From positions 5,837,723-5,901,722 of the forward strand of contig CM055741.1 of NCBI GenBank assembly GCA_029465975.1: a stretch of 64,000 nt of DNA, written 5' to 3'. Shown here in pieces: positions 27,863 through 41,000 of the stretch. Origin of the DNA: Dallia pectoralis. Taxonomy: Eukaryota > Chordata > Actinopteri > Esociformes > Umbridae. The notes beneath the pieces are model-generated. The model searched no databases. It saw only the letters and a program-made list of their open reading frames with translations, and was not told the DNA's origin. Numbering within the stretch: position 1 is the first letter of the stretch; the number at the start of each line of letters is the position of its first letter. The position numbers and the translations under genes were made by a program.

Positions 27863-30800
27863 TGTGAGTGTGTGTGTTTGTGTGTGTGTGTGTGTGTGTC
27901 TGTGGTGTCATCCACAGGAACGAGAGACTCAGAGGACTTAAGACACACACCCTTCTCGGTCCTTCTGTACCCGCGTCTGTTTGTTTGTTCGTTTGCCTGT
28001 TTGTTTGTTTGTTCGCGTGTGTGAGTAAACAGATTCATCCATGCCAGTCTGACTACATACTCTCGAAAGGTTTCGAAAAAACGCAGATGCCCATTTTGGT
28101 GACTACAACTTTGAACCTATCAACCCACCACCTTTGAATGCTTTTGCTTTAGGCCTTAATGTGTCATAATGCCGAAACCCAGTGAATTGTTAATTCATGA
28201 ACCCAATAGAGTACAAATGTACAACCGACTTGAGACCAGAGACACTTGGCTACGCACGCGTGTGTGTGTACATGTAGCAGGGTGCAGAAGGGCAGACAAG
28301 GTCTCCACTGTTCCCCCGCTCCTGTGGCATTCAGCCAATCAGAAAGAGCACGCGGAGACTGACTAACACTTCACTATCACTCCACGGTGACCACCTCACC
28401 CCACCTTGTTTCCACAGCAACCACCCCCCGCACCCTGGTTCCACAGGCCTCAACACCACCACCACCACCACCACCACACCACAACTAACAGACAAGAAAG
28501 ACAACGCTGGGGACGGGGGGGCGTTGGGACGAGGGGGGAGGGTGAGAGGGTTTTTGAGGGGGATGAGGGGGGGCGAGTCTACCTTGTAGGCGACCCGGGC
28601 GGGGCACCTCACTCCAAGGCCTAGCGGCGGACACATGAGCCTGAGCATCTGATACATGTTATTGTAAGTGATTCGGCCGCTGTGATGGTAGGCCCCCCCG
28701 CACAAACACACAGAGAGACGACGACAAACGGACGACCAAGAAATGAGAAACCCATGTAGGTGGGTGGGTGGGGGCGGGGAGAGGGGAGGGCGGGGGAGGG
28801 TATTTAGAGGCGGGAGACACAACATAGGGGAGGTGATTGGGGAGGCGGAGATGATGACGGGGGAGACGAGAGGAGAAAGGAACGACAAAACAGAAAACAA
28901 ACACACAGAGGTTACTGTTTCATCGGAGGAGTGGGGGGAGGGGGTGGGGGTTAAGGGGAGAGAATAAGAAGAGACCTGGCTCTGCTTGGACAACTCTGGG
29001 GGGGCTGGGGAGAGGACGGAGGACATGTAGTTTTAGTAGAGCTAGAATAAACAACGTTCTATGCCAACAGGGGCCAACAGGGTGTGTCCACTGGTATAGA
29101 ACGTGTGAGGTGGGGCTCGTAACAGGACCCGTGTCGGGGTCTCCTCCACACAACCCTCCCGGGGTTCCTCTAGCCTTCCCGAAAATCCCCAGGTTTTTCC
29201 GGAAATCTAGGTCGAACGATTCCCATGATCGGGACCGAACCCGGTTTGGTTTTCCGGAAAACCTGTGAATTTCAGGGGTGGGGCTGCTTTGCAACCGCCA
29301 CCACCACCCGCGTTTCCAGAAACCCCCACCACTCTAGAACAACGCATGGTGCTGTTATCCTGGTGTGATCATGGTTAGACAGCAGGCACAAACCAAGAAA
29401 ATACCACGGTCCATTTCCTTGTGTCTTATCGTCGTTAACATTACTGGCTCCAGTGTCAGGATCCGTCTCGTTTCGATTCAGTCGATTCGTCAAGTAATTT
29501 CTCCATCACGGCGACATCGCGCGGGGAACGCGGGTCAACCGGAATTGGAATGTCCGTTTTGAATTCCGGAACGGACTGAATGGAAACGGGCTCGGGCCGC
29601 CGAACAACCTGGGCCGACTCATCGGAAGACGAGCGGCCGGGGGGGAATCGTTTTGCGGCGGATCGGGCTCAGCGAGTACAGTGCAGTACAGTGCAGTACA
29701 GACAGTGAGTGCAGTGCTCCACTATAAACAGCATGCTCCAAAACAGCTGCTAACCAAACAGATTCTGCATTGTCCCAAACATTCTCCTTCATCATATCAA
29801 GAATGCATACCGATATCGATAAGAACAAAACCAGAACAAATGGTGGCCGAACAAACTAAGACCGATCGCCCGGTGGGGGGGAAAAGGGGGGGCGAGTGTA
29901 AATCATAATCTGAGAAGAGATGATCATGAAGAACTCATAGAGGAATAGCATAAACATTCATTCCCAATGTCTCTGGGTGAGAAAACGAGCAGGTTGCGTT
30001 AAGGTTCGTGTTATAGTCGGGTCCAAACCTTGCAGGCCACCCTATGAGGGCATTTCTTGCCCAGGCCCAGAGGAGGTGAGATAACTCTCAACAAACTGTA
30101 CATATCCTTATAATGTATACGCCCACTGTAAGAAGAATACAGGACGTTAGAGAAAGGAGATATATACAAAGACACAGAGAGAGAGAGAGATGGAGGGAGG
30201 GAGAGAGAGAGGGAGGGAGAGAGAGAAGGGAATAGACAGAGTGACATAACAGAGGAGAACACAAGTACACAAGTCATCTAATAGTTTAGCACATATGACA
30301 GACCAACACAGACCCATCATATCCAACCATTCATGTTCAAACCGGATTTATATTTCTATATATGTTTACACTGATGTGCCCAACCTTTATCACCACTCAC
30401 GGTTGAAGTGAGTAACGTGGATCGTGTAATAAATCGGATTTTTGGGGGTACGATGGCGCCAGGATGCATGATGGGAAGACGACAAGCCAGTGAAGGGAGT
30501 GTGATGTTCTGGGAAATGTTCTGCTGGAAAACACTGGGTCCGGACATTTATGTGGCTGTACATTTGACACGTGCCATCTACCTAAACATGGTTGCAGACC
30601 AGGTACACCCCTTTATAGCAGTGGTATTCCCTGATGGCAGTGGTATTCCCTGATGGCAGTGGTATTCCCTGATGGCAGTGGTATTCCCTGATGACAGGGG
30701 TATTCCCTGATGGCAGTGGTATTCCCTGATGACAGTGGTATTCCCTGATGGCAGTGGTATTCCCTGATGGCAGTGGTATTCCCTGATGGCAGTGGTATTC

Positions 30801-31993
30801 CCTGATGACAGTGGTATTCACTGATGGCAGGGGTATTCCCTGATGACAGGGTATTCCCTGATGACAGTGGTATTCACTGATGGCAGGGGTATTCCCTGAT
30901 GGCAGGGGTATTCCCTGATGACAGTGGTATTCCCTGATGGCAGTGGTATTCCCTGATGGCAGTGGTATTCACTGATGGCAGGGGTATTCCCTGATGACAG
31001 GCGTATTCCCTGATGCCAGTGGTATTCCCTGATGGCAGAGGTACTCCCTGATGACAGTGGTATTCCCTGATGGCAGGGGTATTCCCTGATGACAGTGGTA
31101 TTCCCTGATGGCAGTGGTATTCCCTGATGGCAGTGGTATTCCCTGATGCCAGTGGTATTCCCTGATGCCAGTGGTATTCCCTGATGGCAGAGGTATTCCC
31201 TGATGACAGTGGTATTCCCTGATGGCAGGGGTATTCACTGATGGCAGGGGTATTCCCTGATGACAGTGGTACTCCCTGATGCCAGTGGTATTCCCTGATG
31301 CCAGTGGTATTCCCTGATGGCAGTGGTATTCCCTGATGCCAGTGGTATTCCCTGATGACAGGGGTATTCCCTGATGCCAGTGGTATTCCCTGATGGCAGG
31401 GGTATTCCCTGATGGCAGTGGTATTCCCTGATGACAGTGGTATTCACTGATGGCAGGGGTATTCCCTGATGACAGGCGTATTCCCTGATGACAGTGGTAT
31501 TCCCTGATGCCAGTGGTATTCCCTGATGACAGTGGTATTCCCTGATGCCAGCGGTATTCCCTGATGCCAGTGGTATTCCCTGATGGCAGTGGTACTCCCT
31601 GATGCCAGTGGTATTCCCTGATGCCAGTGGTATTCCCTGATGGCAGTGGTACTCCCTGATGCCAGTGGTATTCCCCGATGCCAGTGGTATTCCCTGATGG
31701 CAGTGGCCTCTTTCAGCAGGATAATACACTCTTACACTGTTACACTGCACACATTATTCGCTAATGGTTTGAGGAACATGATCAAGAGCGTAAGGTTTTG
31801 CCTCGGCCTCCAAATTCTCAGATTGAGCATCTGTGGGACGTGCTGGACCAACAAGTCTGATTCACAGGGCCTCCACCTCACAACTTACAGGACTGGAATG
31901 ATCTGCGGCGATGTGTTAGTGCCAGATACCACAGGACACCTCCAGGGGTCTTATACAGTCCATGTTTTGGCGGCAATTGGTTATAGCTCATCA

Positions 31994-32030
<37 letters not shown>

Positions 32031-32572
32031 CCTAAACATACAAATATCTTTGTATCTCCATCTCACTCTCTGTGTATGTATTGCAGAATGTATTGTATAT
32101 TTGTTTACCACTGTATTTTCTACAAACAAATATTTGTTTGTACATGTATTCTAAATATTTTTCTCTCTTTCCCATAGTTTTTTTATCTAAATAAACTGTA
32201 GCAATAGCTCTATTACTGTGTGTACACTTTTATAGAGACTCATAGGTGAACGGGACATTATTGCATTATAAAGTAACAGACGAGGTCTATTGCACTGACT
32301 GTTGCATTACACAATAACAGACAATGCATGTCTGGTTGTCAAAACCAATCTGGTTTGTTTGGCCTGTGTACATATATATCCCCATGGAACAGGTTAGTCC
32401 TAGCTGTCCCCCTCACTGCCATATGGTGGTACATGCACATGAAGGTACCAGCACACACACACGCGCGCGCACACACACACGCGCACGCGCACGCGCACGC
32501 ACACGCACACGCACACGCACACGCACACGCACACGCACACGCACACGCACACGCACACGCACACACACACAC

Positions 32573-32622
<50 letters not shown>

Positions 32623-35600
32623 AAGGGGTGTTACTTGTAGTCACTCAGATCCCAGTACACAGATTTCAGAAGGGCCTGCAGAGTATGAACACTTAGGAGA
32701 GACACAGGAGAGGAGGAGTTGGTTCAGGTAAGGAGACACCTGTACACCCTGTACACTCCATGCTCATCTGTGTGTTTGTTAGCGGCACAGCCATCTTCCC
32801 ATCTTCTATGCTTATCCTCAAGTCAGTTACTTCAGTGACGTCTGTGACAGCCGCGCTAAAACCAGACACGCCACACTACCCGGTCCTCTGACTACCCCTG
32901 TAAATTGTTATCAGCTTAAATTTGCGTGGACGGTCACGTGACCGGAGTCACACGACTAGTCAATCTTACTCTTTTCAGTTTTGGGGGAGGAGCCAGGGGG
33001 AGGAGCCAAGGTGAGAGTGAGAGGTTAGGAACAATTGGTTTACTGGGAGAGAAAGACAAGTTAGATGCAGTTACAGTCAACAATGTGAATTGTGTGGTAC
33101 TCTGATTCTAGATCAGTTAAAGAAAAAACAAGCCCCGCCTCCTTCCCCCTCAGCGTGTACCTATGGTTACTGACCAAGCCTATATGGTTACTGACCAAGC
33201 CTGACTTGGGGTTACAACAGGTATATAATATGTGTGTCGCGGTACCTATGATAACGTGTGTGTGTGTGTGTGTGTGTGTGTGCATGTGTTCAGGTGCGTA
33301 TGTGTGAGCAAGTGAGTGTACGTATGTGTGTGTGTGCGTATGTGTGTGTGCATGTGTCTGTGCGTATGTGTGTGTGTGTGTGTGTGTGCATGTGTGTGTG
33401 CATGTGTGTGCATATGTGTGTGCGTATGTGTGTGTGCATGTGTCTGTGCGTATGTGTGTGTGTGTGCATGTGTGTGTGTATGTGTGTGTGCATGTGTCTG
33501 TGCGTATGTGTGTGTGTGTGTGCATGTGTGTGTGCATGTGTGTGCATATGTGTGTGCGTATGTGTGTGTGCATGTGTCTGTGCCTATGTGTGTGTGTGTG
33601 CATGTGTGTGTGTATGTGTGTGTGACTCACCAGGCAGAAGGGTCATACTCGGCCCATATCCTGACATATTCGTCCAGGTGATGCGGCCCCAGGATGGAGG
33701 AGTCTCTGGTCAGGTACTCAAAGTTGTCCATGATTACAGCCACAAACAGGTTGAGCATCTGTACACACACAGGATGAAACAGTCCACGGTTAAAACAGCC
33801 AAACACATTCAGATGCTGCTCACACAGGTAATGCTTGTCATGATGAGCAAAACAGAGAGAGATGTATAATCTATGGAATATGAAAACAGGAAATATACAA
33901 TAGTATACCCCGCCAAACGCACTTTCTTGATCCACTTTTTGAAACTTTTGGAGACGGATATTTTATCTTACTATCAAGCTAATGGTTTTAAGTGCATTTT
34001 GACAGAAAAACCTTTCGTACAAGTATGTTATGGACACGTGTAGTGTGTACACCAAAGCGCACACAGCACAACAATCGAATGACATCACCTCAAAATTAAT
34101 AACAACATAAAATGGAAGTACAATCAGAGCATGTAATACATATGTATATAATGTGTAATATATATGTATATAATGTGTAATATATATGTATATAATGTGC
34201 AATATATATGTATATAATGTGTAATATATATGTATATAATGTGTAATATATATGTATATAATGTGTAATATATATGTATATAATGTGTAATATATATGTA
34301 TATAATGTGTAATTCTGTTAATCAAATACATTGTATTTATTTTCTGGACCATGCTATAAATGTTCCGAAAAATGTGGACCAAGGTTAGGACCTAGTTAAT
34401 AGAAGCTAAAGGTTAAAAAACTAGGTAATAGAAGCGAGAGGTTAGGAACTCGATAATATAAGCTAAAGGTTAGGAACTAGTTAATAGAAGCTAAAGGTTA
34501 AAAAACTAGGTAATAGAAGCGAGAGGTTAGGAACTCGATAATATAAGCTAAAGGTTAGGAACTAGTTAATAGAAGCTAAAGGTTAAAAAACTAGGTAATA
34601 GATGCGAGAGGTTAGGAACTCGATAATATAAGCTAAAGGTTAGGAACTAGTTAATAGAAGCTAAAGGTTAAAAAACTAGGTAATAGAAGCGAGAGGTTAG
34701 GAACTCGATAATATAAGCTAAAGGTTAGGAACTAGTTAATAGAAGCTAAAGGTTAAAAAACTAGGTAATAGAAGCGAGAGGTTAGGAACTCGATAATATA
34801 AGCTAAAGGTTAGGAACTAGTTAATAGAAGCTAAAGGTTAGGAACTAGATAATATAAGCTAAAGGTTAGGAACTAGGGGATAGGAGGTAAAGGTTAGGAG
34901 CTAGGGGATAGGAGGTAAAGGTTAGGAACTAGGGGATAGGAGGTAAAGGTTAGGAACTAGGCATCAGGAGTGAATCAGTCCCCTTACCAGAAAAGAGCAG
35001 AGAAAGATGAAGGAGACAAAGTAGGTGTAGGCGAAGGTGCTGCCACACTCTGGCTCTTTGTTTCCTGAGTCTGGGTCACATGGTTTACCCCCGAGACAGG
35101 CCAGCATGATCTCATGCCAAGCCTCACCTGTGGCACTCCTGATACACACACACACACACACCAGACACACAGATCAGTGTGAAGGAGAGAGAGGAGAAAT
35201 AGGAGAGACAGAGAGATACAGGGAGAGACGAAGTGACCAGGAAAGAGAGGGATAGACAAGTAGAGACAGGGAATGAGGAGAGGGACAGGGAGAAACAGGA
35301 GAGAGACAGGGAGAGACAGGAGAGAGGTCAGGGAGAGACAGGAGAGAGGGCAGGGAGAGACAGGAGAGAGGTCAGGGAGAGACAGAGAGGTCAGGGAGAG
35401 ACAGGAGAGAGGTCAGGGAGAGACAGGAGAAACAGAGAGAGGTCAGGGAGAGACAGGAGAGAGGTCAGGGAGAGACAGGAGAGAGGTCAGGGAGAAACAG
35501 GAGAGAGGTCAGGGAGAGACAGGAGAGAGGTCAGGGAGAGACAGGAGAGAGGTCAAGGAGAGACAGGAGAGAGGTCAGGGAGAGACAGGAGAGAGGGGAG

Positions 35601-38600
35601 AGACAGGAGAGGAGAGACAGGAGAGAGGTCAGGGAGAGACAGGAGAGAGGTCAGGGAGAGACAGGAGAGACAGAGAGAGGTCAGGGAGAAACAGGAGAGA
35701 GGTCAGGGAGAGACAGGAGAGAGGTCAGGAGAGACAGAGAGAGAGGTCAGGGAGAGACAGGAGAGAGGTCAGAGAGACAGGAGAGAGGTCAGGGAGAGAC
35801 AGGAGAGAGGTCAGGGAGAAACAGGAGAGAGGTCAGGGAGAGACAGGAGAGAGGTCAGGGAGAGACAGGAGAGAGGTCAGGGAGAGACAGGAGAGAGGTC
35901 AGGGAGAGACAGGAGAGAGGTCAGGGAGAGACAGGAGAGAGGTCAGGGAGAGAGGTCAGGGAGAGACAGGAGAGGTCAGGGAGAGACAGGAGAGAGGTCA
36001 NNNNNNNNNNNNNNNNNNNNNNNNNNNNNNNNNNNNNNNNNNNNNNNNNNNNNNNNNNNNNNNNNNNNNNNNNNNNNNNNNNNNNNNNNNNNNNNNNNNN
36101 NNNNNNNNNNNNNNNNNNNNNNNNNNNNNNNNNNNNNNNNNNNNNNNNNNNNNNNNNNNNNNNNNNNNNNNNNNNNNNNNNNNNNNNNNNNNNNNNNNNN
36201 NNNNNNNNNNNNNNNNNNNNNNNNNNNNNNNNNNNNNNNNNNNNNNNNNNNNNNNNNNNNNNNNNNNNNNNNNNNNNNNNNNNNNNNNNNNNNNNNNNNN
36301 NNNNNNNNNNNNNNNNNNNNNNNNNNNNNNNNNNNNNNNNNNNNNNNNNNNNNNNNNNNNNNNNNNNNNNNNNNNNNNNNNNNNNNNNNNNNNNNNNNNN
36401 NNNNNNNNNNNNNNNNNNNNNNNNNNNNNNNNNNNNNNNNNNNNNNNNNNNNNNNNNNNNNNNNNNNNNNNNNNNNNNNNNNNNNNNNNNNNNNNNNNNN
36501 AAGGAAAAAATCAAAAAACAAGAAAATCAAGAAAAAACAAAGAAAAAAGTCAAAAGAAAAATAGAAAAAATCAAGGAAAAACAGGAAAAAAATCAAGAAA
36601 AAACAAAGAAAAAATCAAAAGAAAAACAAAGAAAAAAGTCAAAAACAAAGAAAAATCAAGAAAAAACTCAAGAAGAAAAAAAAGTCAAAACAAGAAAAGA
36701 AAATCAAGAAAAGAACAAAGAAAAACAAGGAAAAACAAAGAAAATCAAGAAAACAAAAGAAAAAAGTCAAAAACTAGAAAAAATCAAGAAAACAAAGAAA
36801 AAATCAAGAAAAGGACTCAGAAAAGAACAAAGAAGAAAATCAATGAAGACAGAAAAGAAAGTCAAAACAAGAAAAGACAAAGAGAAAAGATTTCCGAAAG
36901 AAAGACAAGGAAGATAGAAAGATAAAAGGCTCAGAAAGACAAGAAGAAACAAGGAAAGAAAATCTGTAAGAAACAGAAAAAATCAAGGAAAACAGAAAGG
37001 CAAGGAAGACAGAAAACAAAGGAAAAGGCTCAGAAGAAAAAGTCAAGGAAAAATGAAAAGATCAATGAAGATAGGAAAAAATCAAAAAACAAAAACAAGA
37101 AAAAACAAAGAAAAACAAACAAGAAAAGAACAAGGAAAAACAAGAAAAAATCAAAAGAACAAAGAAAAAATCAAAAAAATTCAGAAAAGAAAAGTCAAAA
37201 CTCAAGAAAATCAGGAAAGAACAAAGGAAAAGAAAGTCAAGGAAAACTAGAAAAAAGTCAAGAAAAGCTCAAGAAAATCAAAACAAAGAATCAAAACTCA
37301 AGAAATTAAAAACTCAAGAAAATCAAAAGGCTCAAGAAAAAAATCAAAAAACAAAGAAAAAAGTCAATAAACAAGAAAAAATCAAGAAAAAACAAAGAAA
37401 AAATCAATAAAAGATAAGAAAAATCAAAAACTCTAAAGAAAAAATCAAAAGGAAAACAAAAGAAAAAATCAAAACCTAGAAAAAATCAAGGAAAAAACTA
37501 AAAGAAAATCAAAGGAAAAATAAGAGAAAAATCAAAAAACAAAGAAAAAATCAAAACAAGAAAAAATCAAAACTCAAGAAAAAAATCAAGAAAAGAACAA
37601 GAAAAAATCAAAAATGAAAAAAATCAATAAAAAACAAGAAAAAATCAAAAAACAAAGAAAAAATCAAAGAAAAATAAAGAAAAAATCAATAAAACAAAGA
37701 AAGAAAGTCAAAGGAAAAGCACAAAATCAAGAAAAGAACAGAAAACAAGAAAAGAACAAGAAAAAGTCAAGAAAGACTAAGAAAAAATCAAAAGGAAAAA
37801 ACAAGAAAAAATCAAAAAACTAGAGAAGAAAAGTCAAAGGAAAAAGCTAAGAAAAAGTCAAAAACTCAGAAAATCAAGGAAAAGAACAAGAAAAAATCAA
37901 GAAGAAACAAGGAAAAAATCAAAAATAAGAAAAATCAAAAATAGAAAGATCAAAACACAAGAAAATCAAGAAAACTCTGAAAAAGTCAAAAGGAGCTCAA
38001 GAAGAAAAAGTCAAGAAAACTCAAAGAAAAAATCAAGAAAAGAACAAAAAATCAAAAAAGATAAGAAAAAATCAAAAACTCGCGAAAAATCAAAACAAGA
38101 AAAAATCAAAAGAAAAACAAAGAAAAAATCAAAAAAAACTAAAAGAAAAAATCAAGAAAAACAAGAAAAAATCAAAAAACAAAGAAAAAAAAGTCAAGAA
38201 ACCTAGAAGAAAGAAAAAAGTCAAAGAGAAAAAACAAGAAAAATCAAAAACAAAGAAAAAAGTCAAGAAAAGAACAAGAAAAGAACAAAAAGCTCAAGAA
38301 AAAACAAAAACAAAGAAAAAATCAAAAAGTAAAAAACAAGAAAAAATCAAAAACTCGAAGAAAAAGATAGAAACAAAGAAGAAAAGTCAAAAAAGAAAAG
38401 GCTCAAGAAAAACAAGGAAAAGAACAAGAAAAAATCAAGAAAACAAAAGTCAAAAACTAGAAAAATCAAAAAACAAAGAAAAAATCAAAAATAAGAAAAA
38501 ATCAAAGAAAAGGAAACAAAGAAAATCAAGAAAAGAACAAGAAAGTCAAAAACTCTAGAAAAAAGTCAAAACTCAAAGAAAAAATCAAAACTCAAGAAAA

Positions 38601-40959
38601 AAATCAAGAAACTAAGAAAAAATCAAAAGAACAAAGGAAAAAAAAGATCAAAAAACTCAAGAAAAGAAAAAATCAAAACCTAAGAAAAAATCAAAAAACA
38701 AAGAAAAAATCAAGAAAAACAAGAAAAAATCAAAAATAAGAAAAATCAAAACAAGAAAAAATCAAAAAAAACAAGAAAAAATCAAGGAAAAACAAGAAAA
38801 AATCAAAAGGCTAGAAAAAATCAAAACTAAAAAATCAAGAAGAACAAGAAAAAATCAAAACTCAAGAAAAAAATCAAGGAAAACAAAACAAGATAGAAGA
38901 AAAAGTCAAAAAAGAACAAGAAAAAGTCAAAACTAAAATCAAGGAAGAACAAGAAAAAGTCAAAGGAAGACAGAAAAGACAAAAAGGCTCAAAAAGAAAG
39001 TCAGTAAAAGATAGAGAGAAAGACAAGGAAGACAAGAAAGACAGGAGAACAGAAAACAAGACAGAAAAGTCAGTAAGAAGCAAGGAAAGAAAATCAAGAA
39101 GAACAGAAGAAAGACAAGGAAAACAGAAAAGACAAGGAAGACAAGAAAGGCAAGGAAGATAGGAAAGAAAATCAGAAGAACAAGAAAATCAATAAAAACA
39201 AAGAAAATCAAAAGGAAAAGGCTCAAAAAAACAAATAAAACAGGGAACATGGAAGACAAAAAGAGAGAAAGTCAAAGGAGGGACTCTAGAAAATCAGGAA
39301 AAGCAAGAAGACAAATAAGACAGAGAACATAGAGATAAGGAAGAAAAGTCAAGGAAAACAAAAGAAAAGACAAATAAAACAAGGAGACATGGAGACAAAG
39401 GAAAGTCAGGAAGACAAGGGAAAGTCAAGAAACAAGGAAGACAAGTAAAGACAAGAACATGGAAGATAAAGAAAATAGAGACAGGAGAGAGACAGGGAGA
39501 GACAGGAGAGAGACAGGAGAGACAGGAGAGAGACAGGGAGAGACAGGAGAGAGGTCAGGGAGAGACAGGAGAGAGGTCAGGGAGAGACAGGAGAGAGACA
39601 GGGAGAGACAGGAGAGAGACAGGGAGAGACAGGAGAGAGACAGGGAGAGACAGGAGAGAGGTCAGGGAGAGACAGGAGAGAGGTCAGTGAGAGACAGGAG
39701 AGAGGTCAGGGAGAGACAAGAGAGAGACAAGTAAAGACAGGGAGACATGGAGAGACAAGGGAGAGGTCAGGGAGAGACAGGGGAGAGGTCAGGGAGAAAC
39801 AGGGAGAGACAAGTAAAGACAGGGAGACATGGAGAGACAAGGGAGAGGTCAGGGAGAGACAAGAGAGAGACAAGTAAAGACAGGGAGACATGGAGACAAG
39901 GGAGAGGTCAGGGAGAGACAGGGGAGAGGTCAGGGAGAAACAGGGAGAGACAAGTAAAGACAGGGAGACATGGAGAGACAAGGGAGAGGTCAGGGAGAGA
40001 CAGGGGAGAGGTCAGGGAAAGACAGGGAGACATGGAGAGACAGGGAGACATGGAGAGACGCACAGAAAGAGGAAACACAGAAAGGTGTCAATACAGAAAC
40101 ATGGATCACATTGAAGCAGTGAAGAAGAGAAAACCCACCTGAACAGTAACATGAGTGCCATGATGAAGGTTTGGAAGTTGTTGTGGTCGTTGATGGCCTC
40201 CTCGTCGTTCAGCTCCAGATTACCGAACAGCTACGCCCAAAAACAGACACAGGATGTGATCGCACGGGGCGGAGCTCTAACAGCCCACGTCAACCATTGG
40301 CCGGTTACATTAATGTCACCGAGGGAAATCCCGGTCTGAATTGATCGCAGAGTTCCCTCTGTCAGCGACGCACCTGCATCCCAATGATGGCATAGATGAA
40401 GAACAGCATACCGATGAGCAGACAAACGTAGGGCAGCGCCTACCGGTGGACACAGGAGGGAAAAACAAGTGTCAGCGGTAAGACTGCTAGCCGCTAAACT
40501 ACACACTCCGGACCGAGGAAATGAAACAAGTGTGTGTGTTTACTTTGTTTGTGAACAGGTGCTATTGTATAAATAAAGGACTTAAACGTGGTGGAATCAT
40601 GAAAACCTGATGAGTACATTATCCCTGCCTTGGCTTTGTAAAAATATTATTTTTGGATTATTCGTTAAGTTTAGGGTGAAATAAATAACTGCGGGAAGTT
40701 GGGGTTCTGTGACCCCCTGTTGTAGATTATGGCTAAACAATAAGGGAATATATTTAGAGGTCCATTAATAAAACTATGTTAGACATGTCTATGCGTGTGT
40801 GTGAGTGTGTGTGTGTGTGTAAACCACATACTTTAAATGACTGGACGAAAGTCCAGAGCAGGATACGTATAGTCTCTCCTTGTCTCAGTAGCTTGATGAG
40901 ACGAGCCGCTCGAAACAATCGAAGGAAACTCAGGTTGATGAAGTTATCCTACAGCAGTG

Positions 40960-41000
<41 letters not shown>

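Noticed and set aside
35233..36925. Plus-strand frames of 443 and 550 codons spanning the N run
   Set aside because: Repeat translation joined through unknown bases; no real coding evidence.
36501..39475. A-rich tract as a poly(A) tail of a retrocopy
   Set aside because: No adjoining processed gene, and the regular ATC rhythm matches the neighbouring purine repeat instead.
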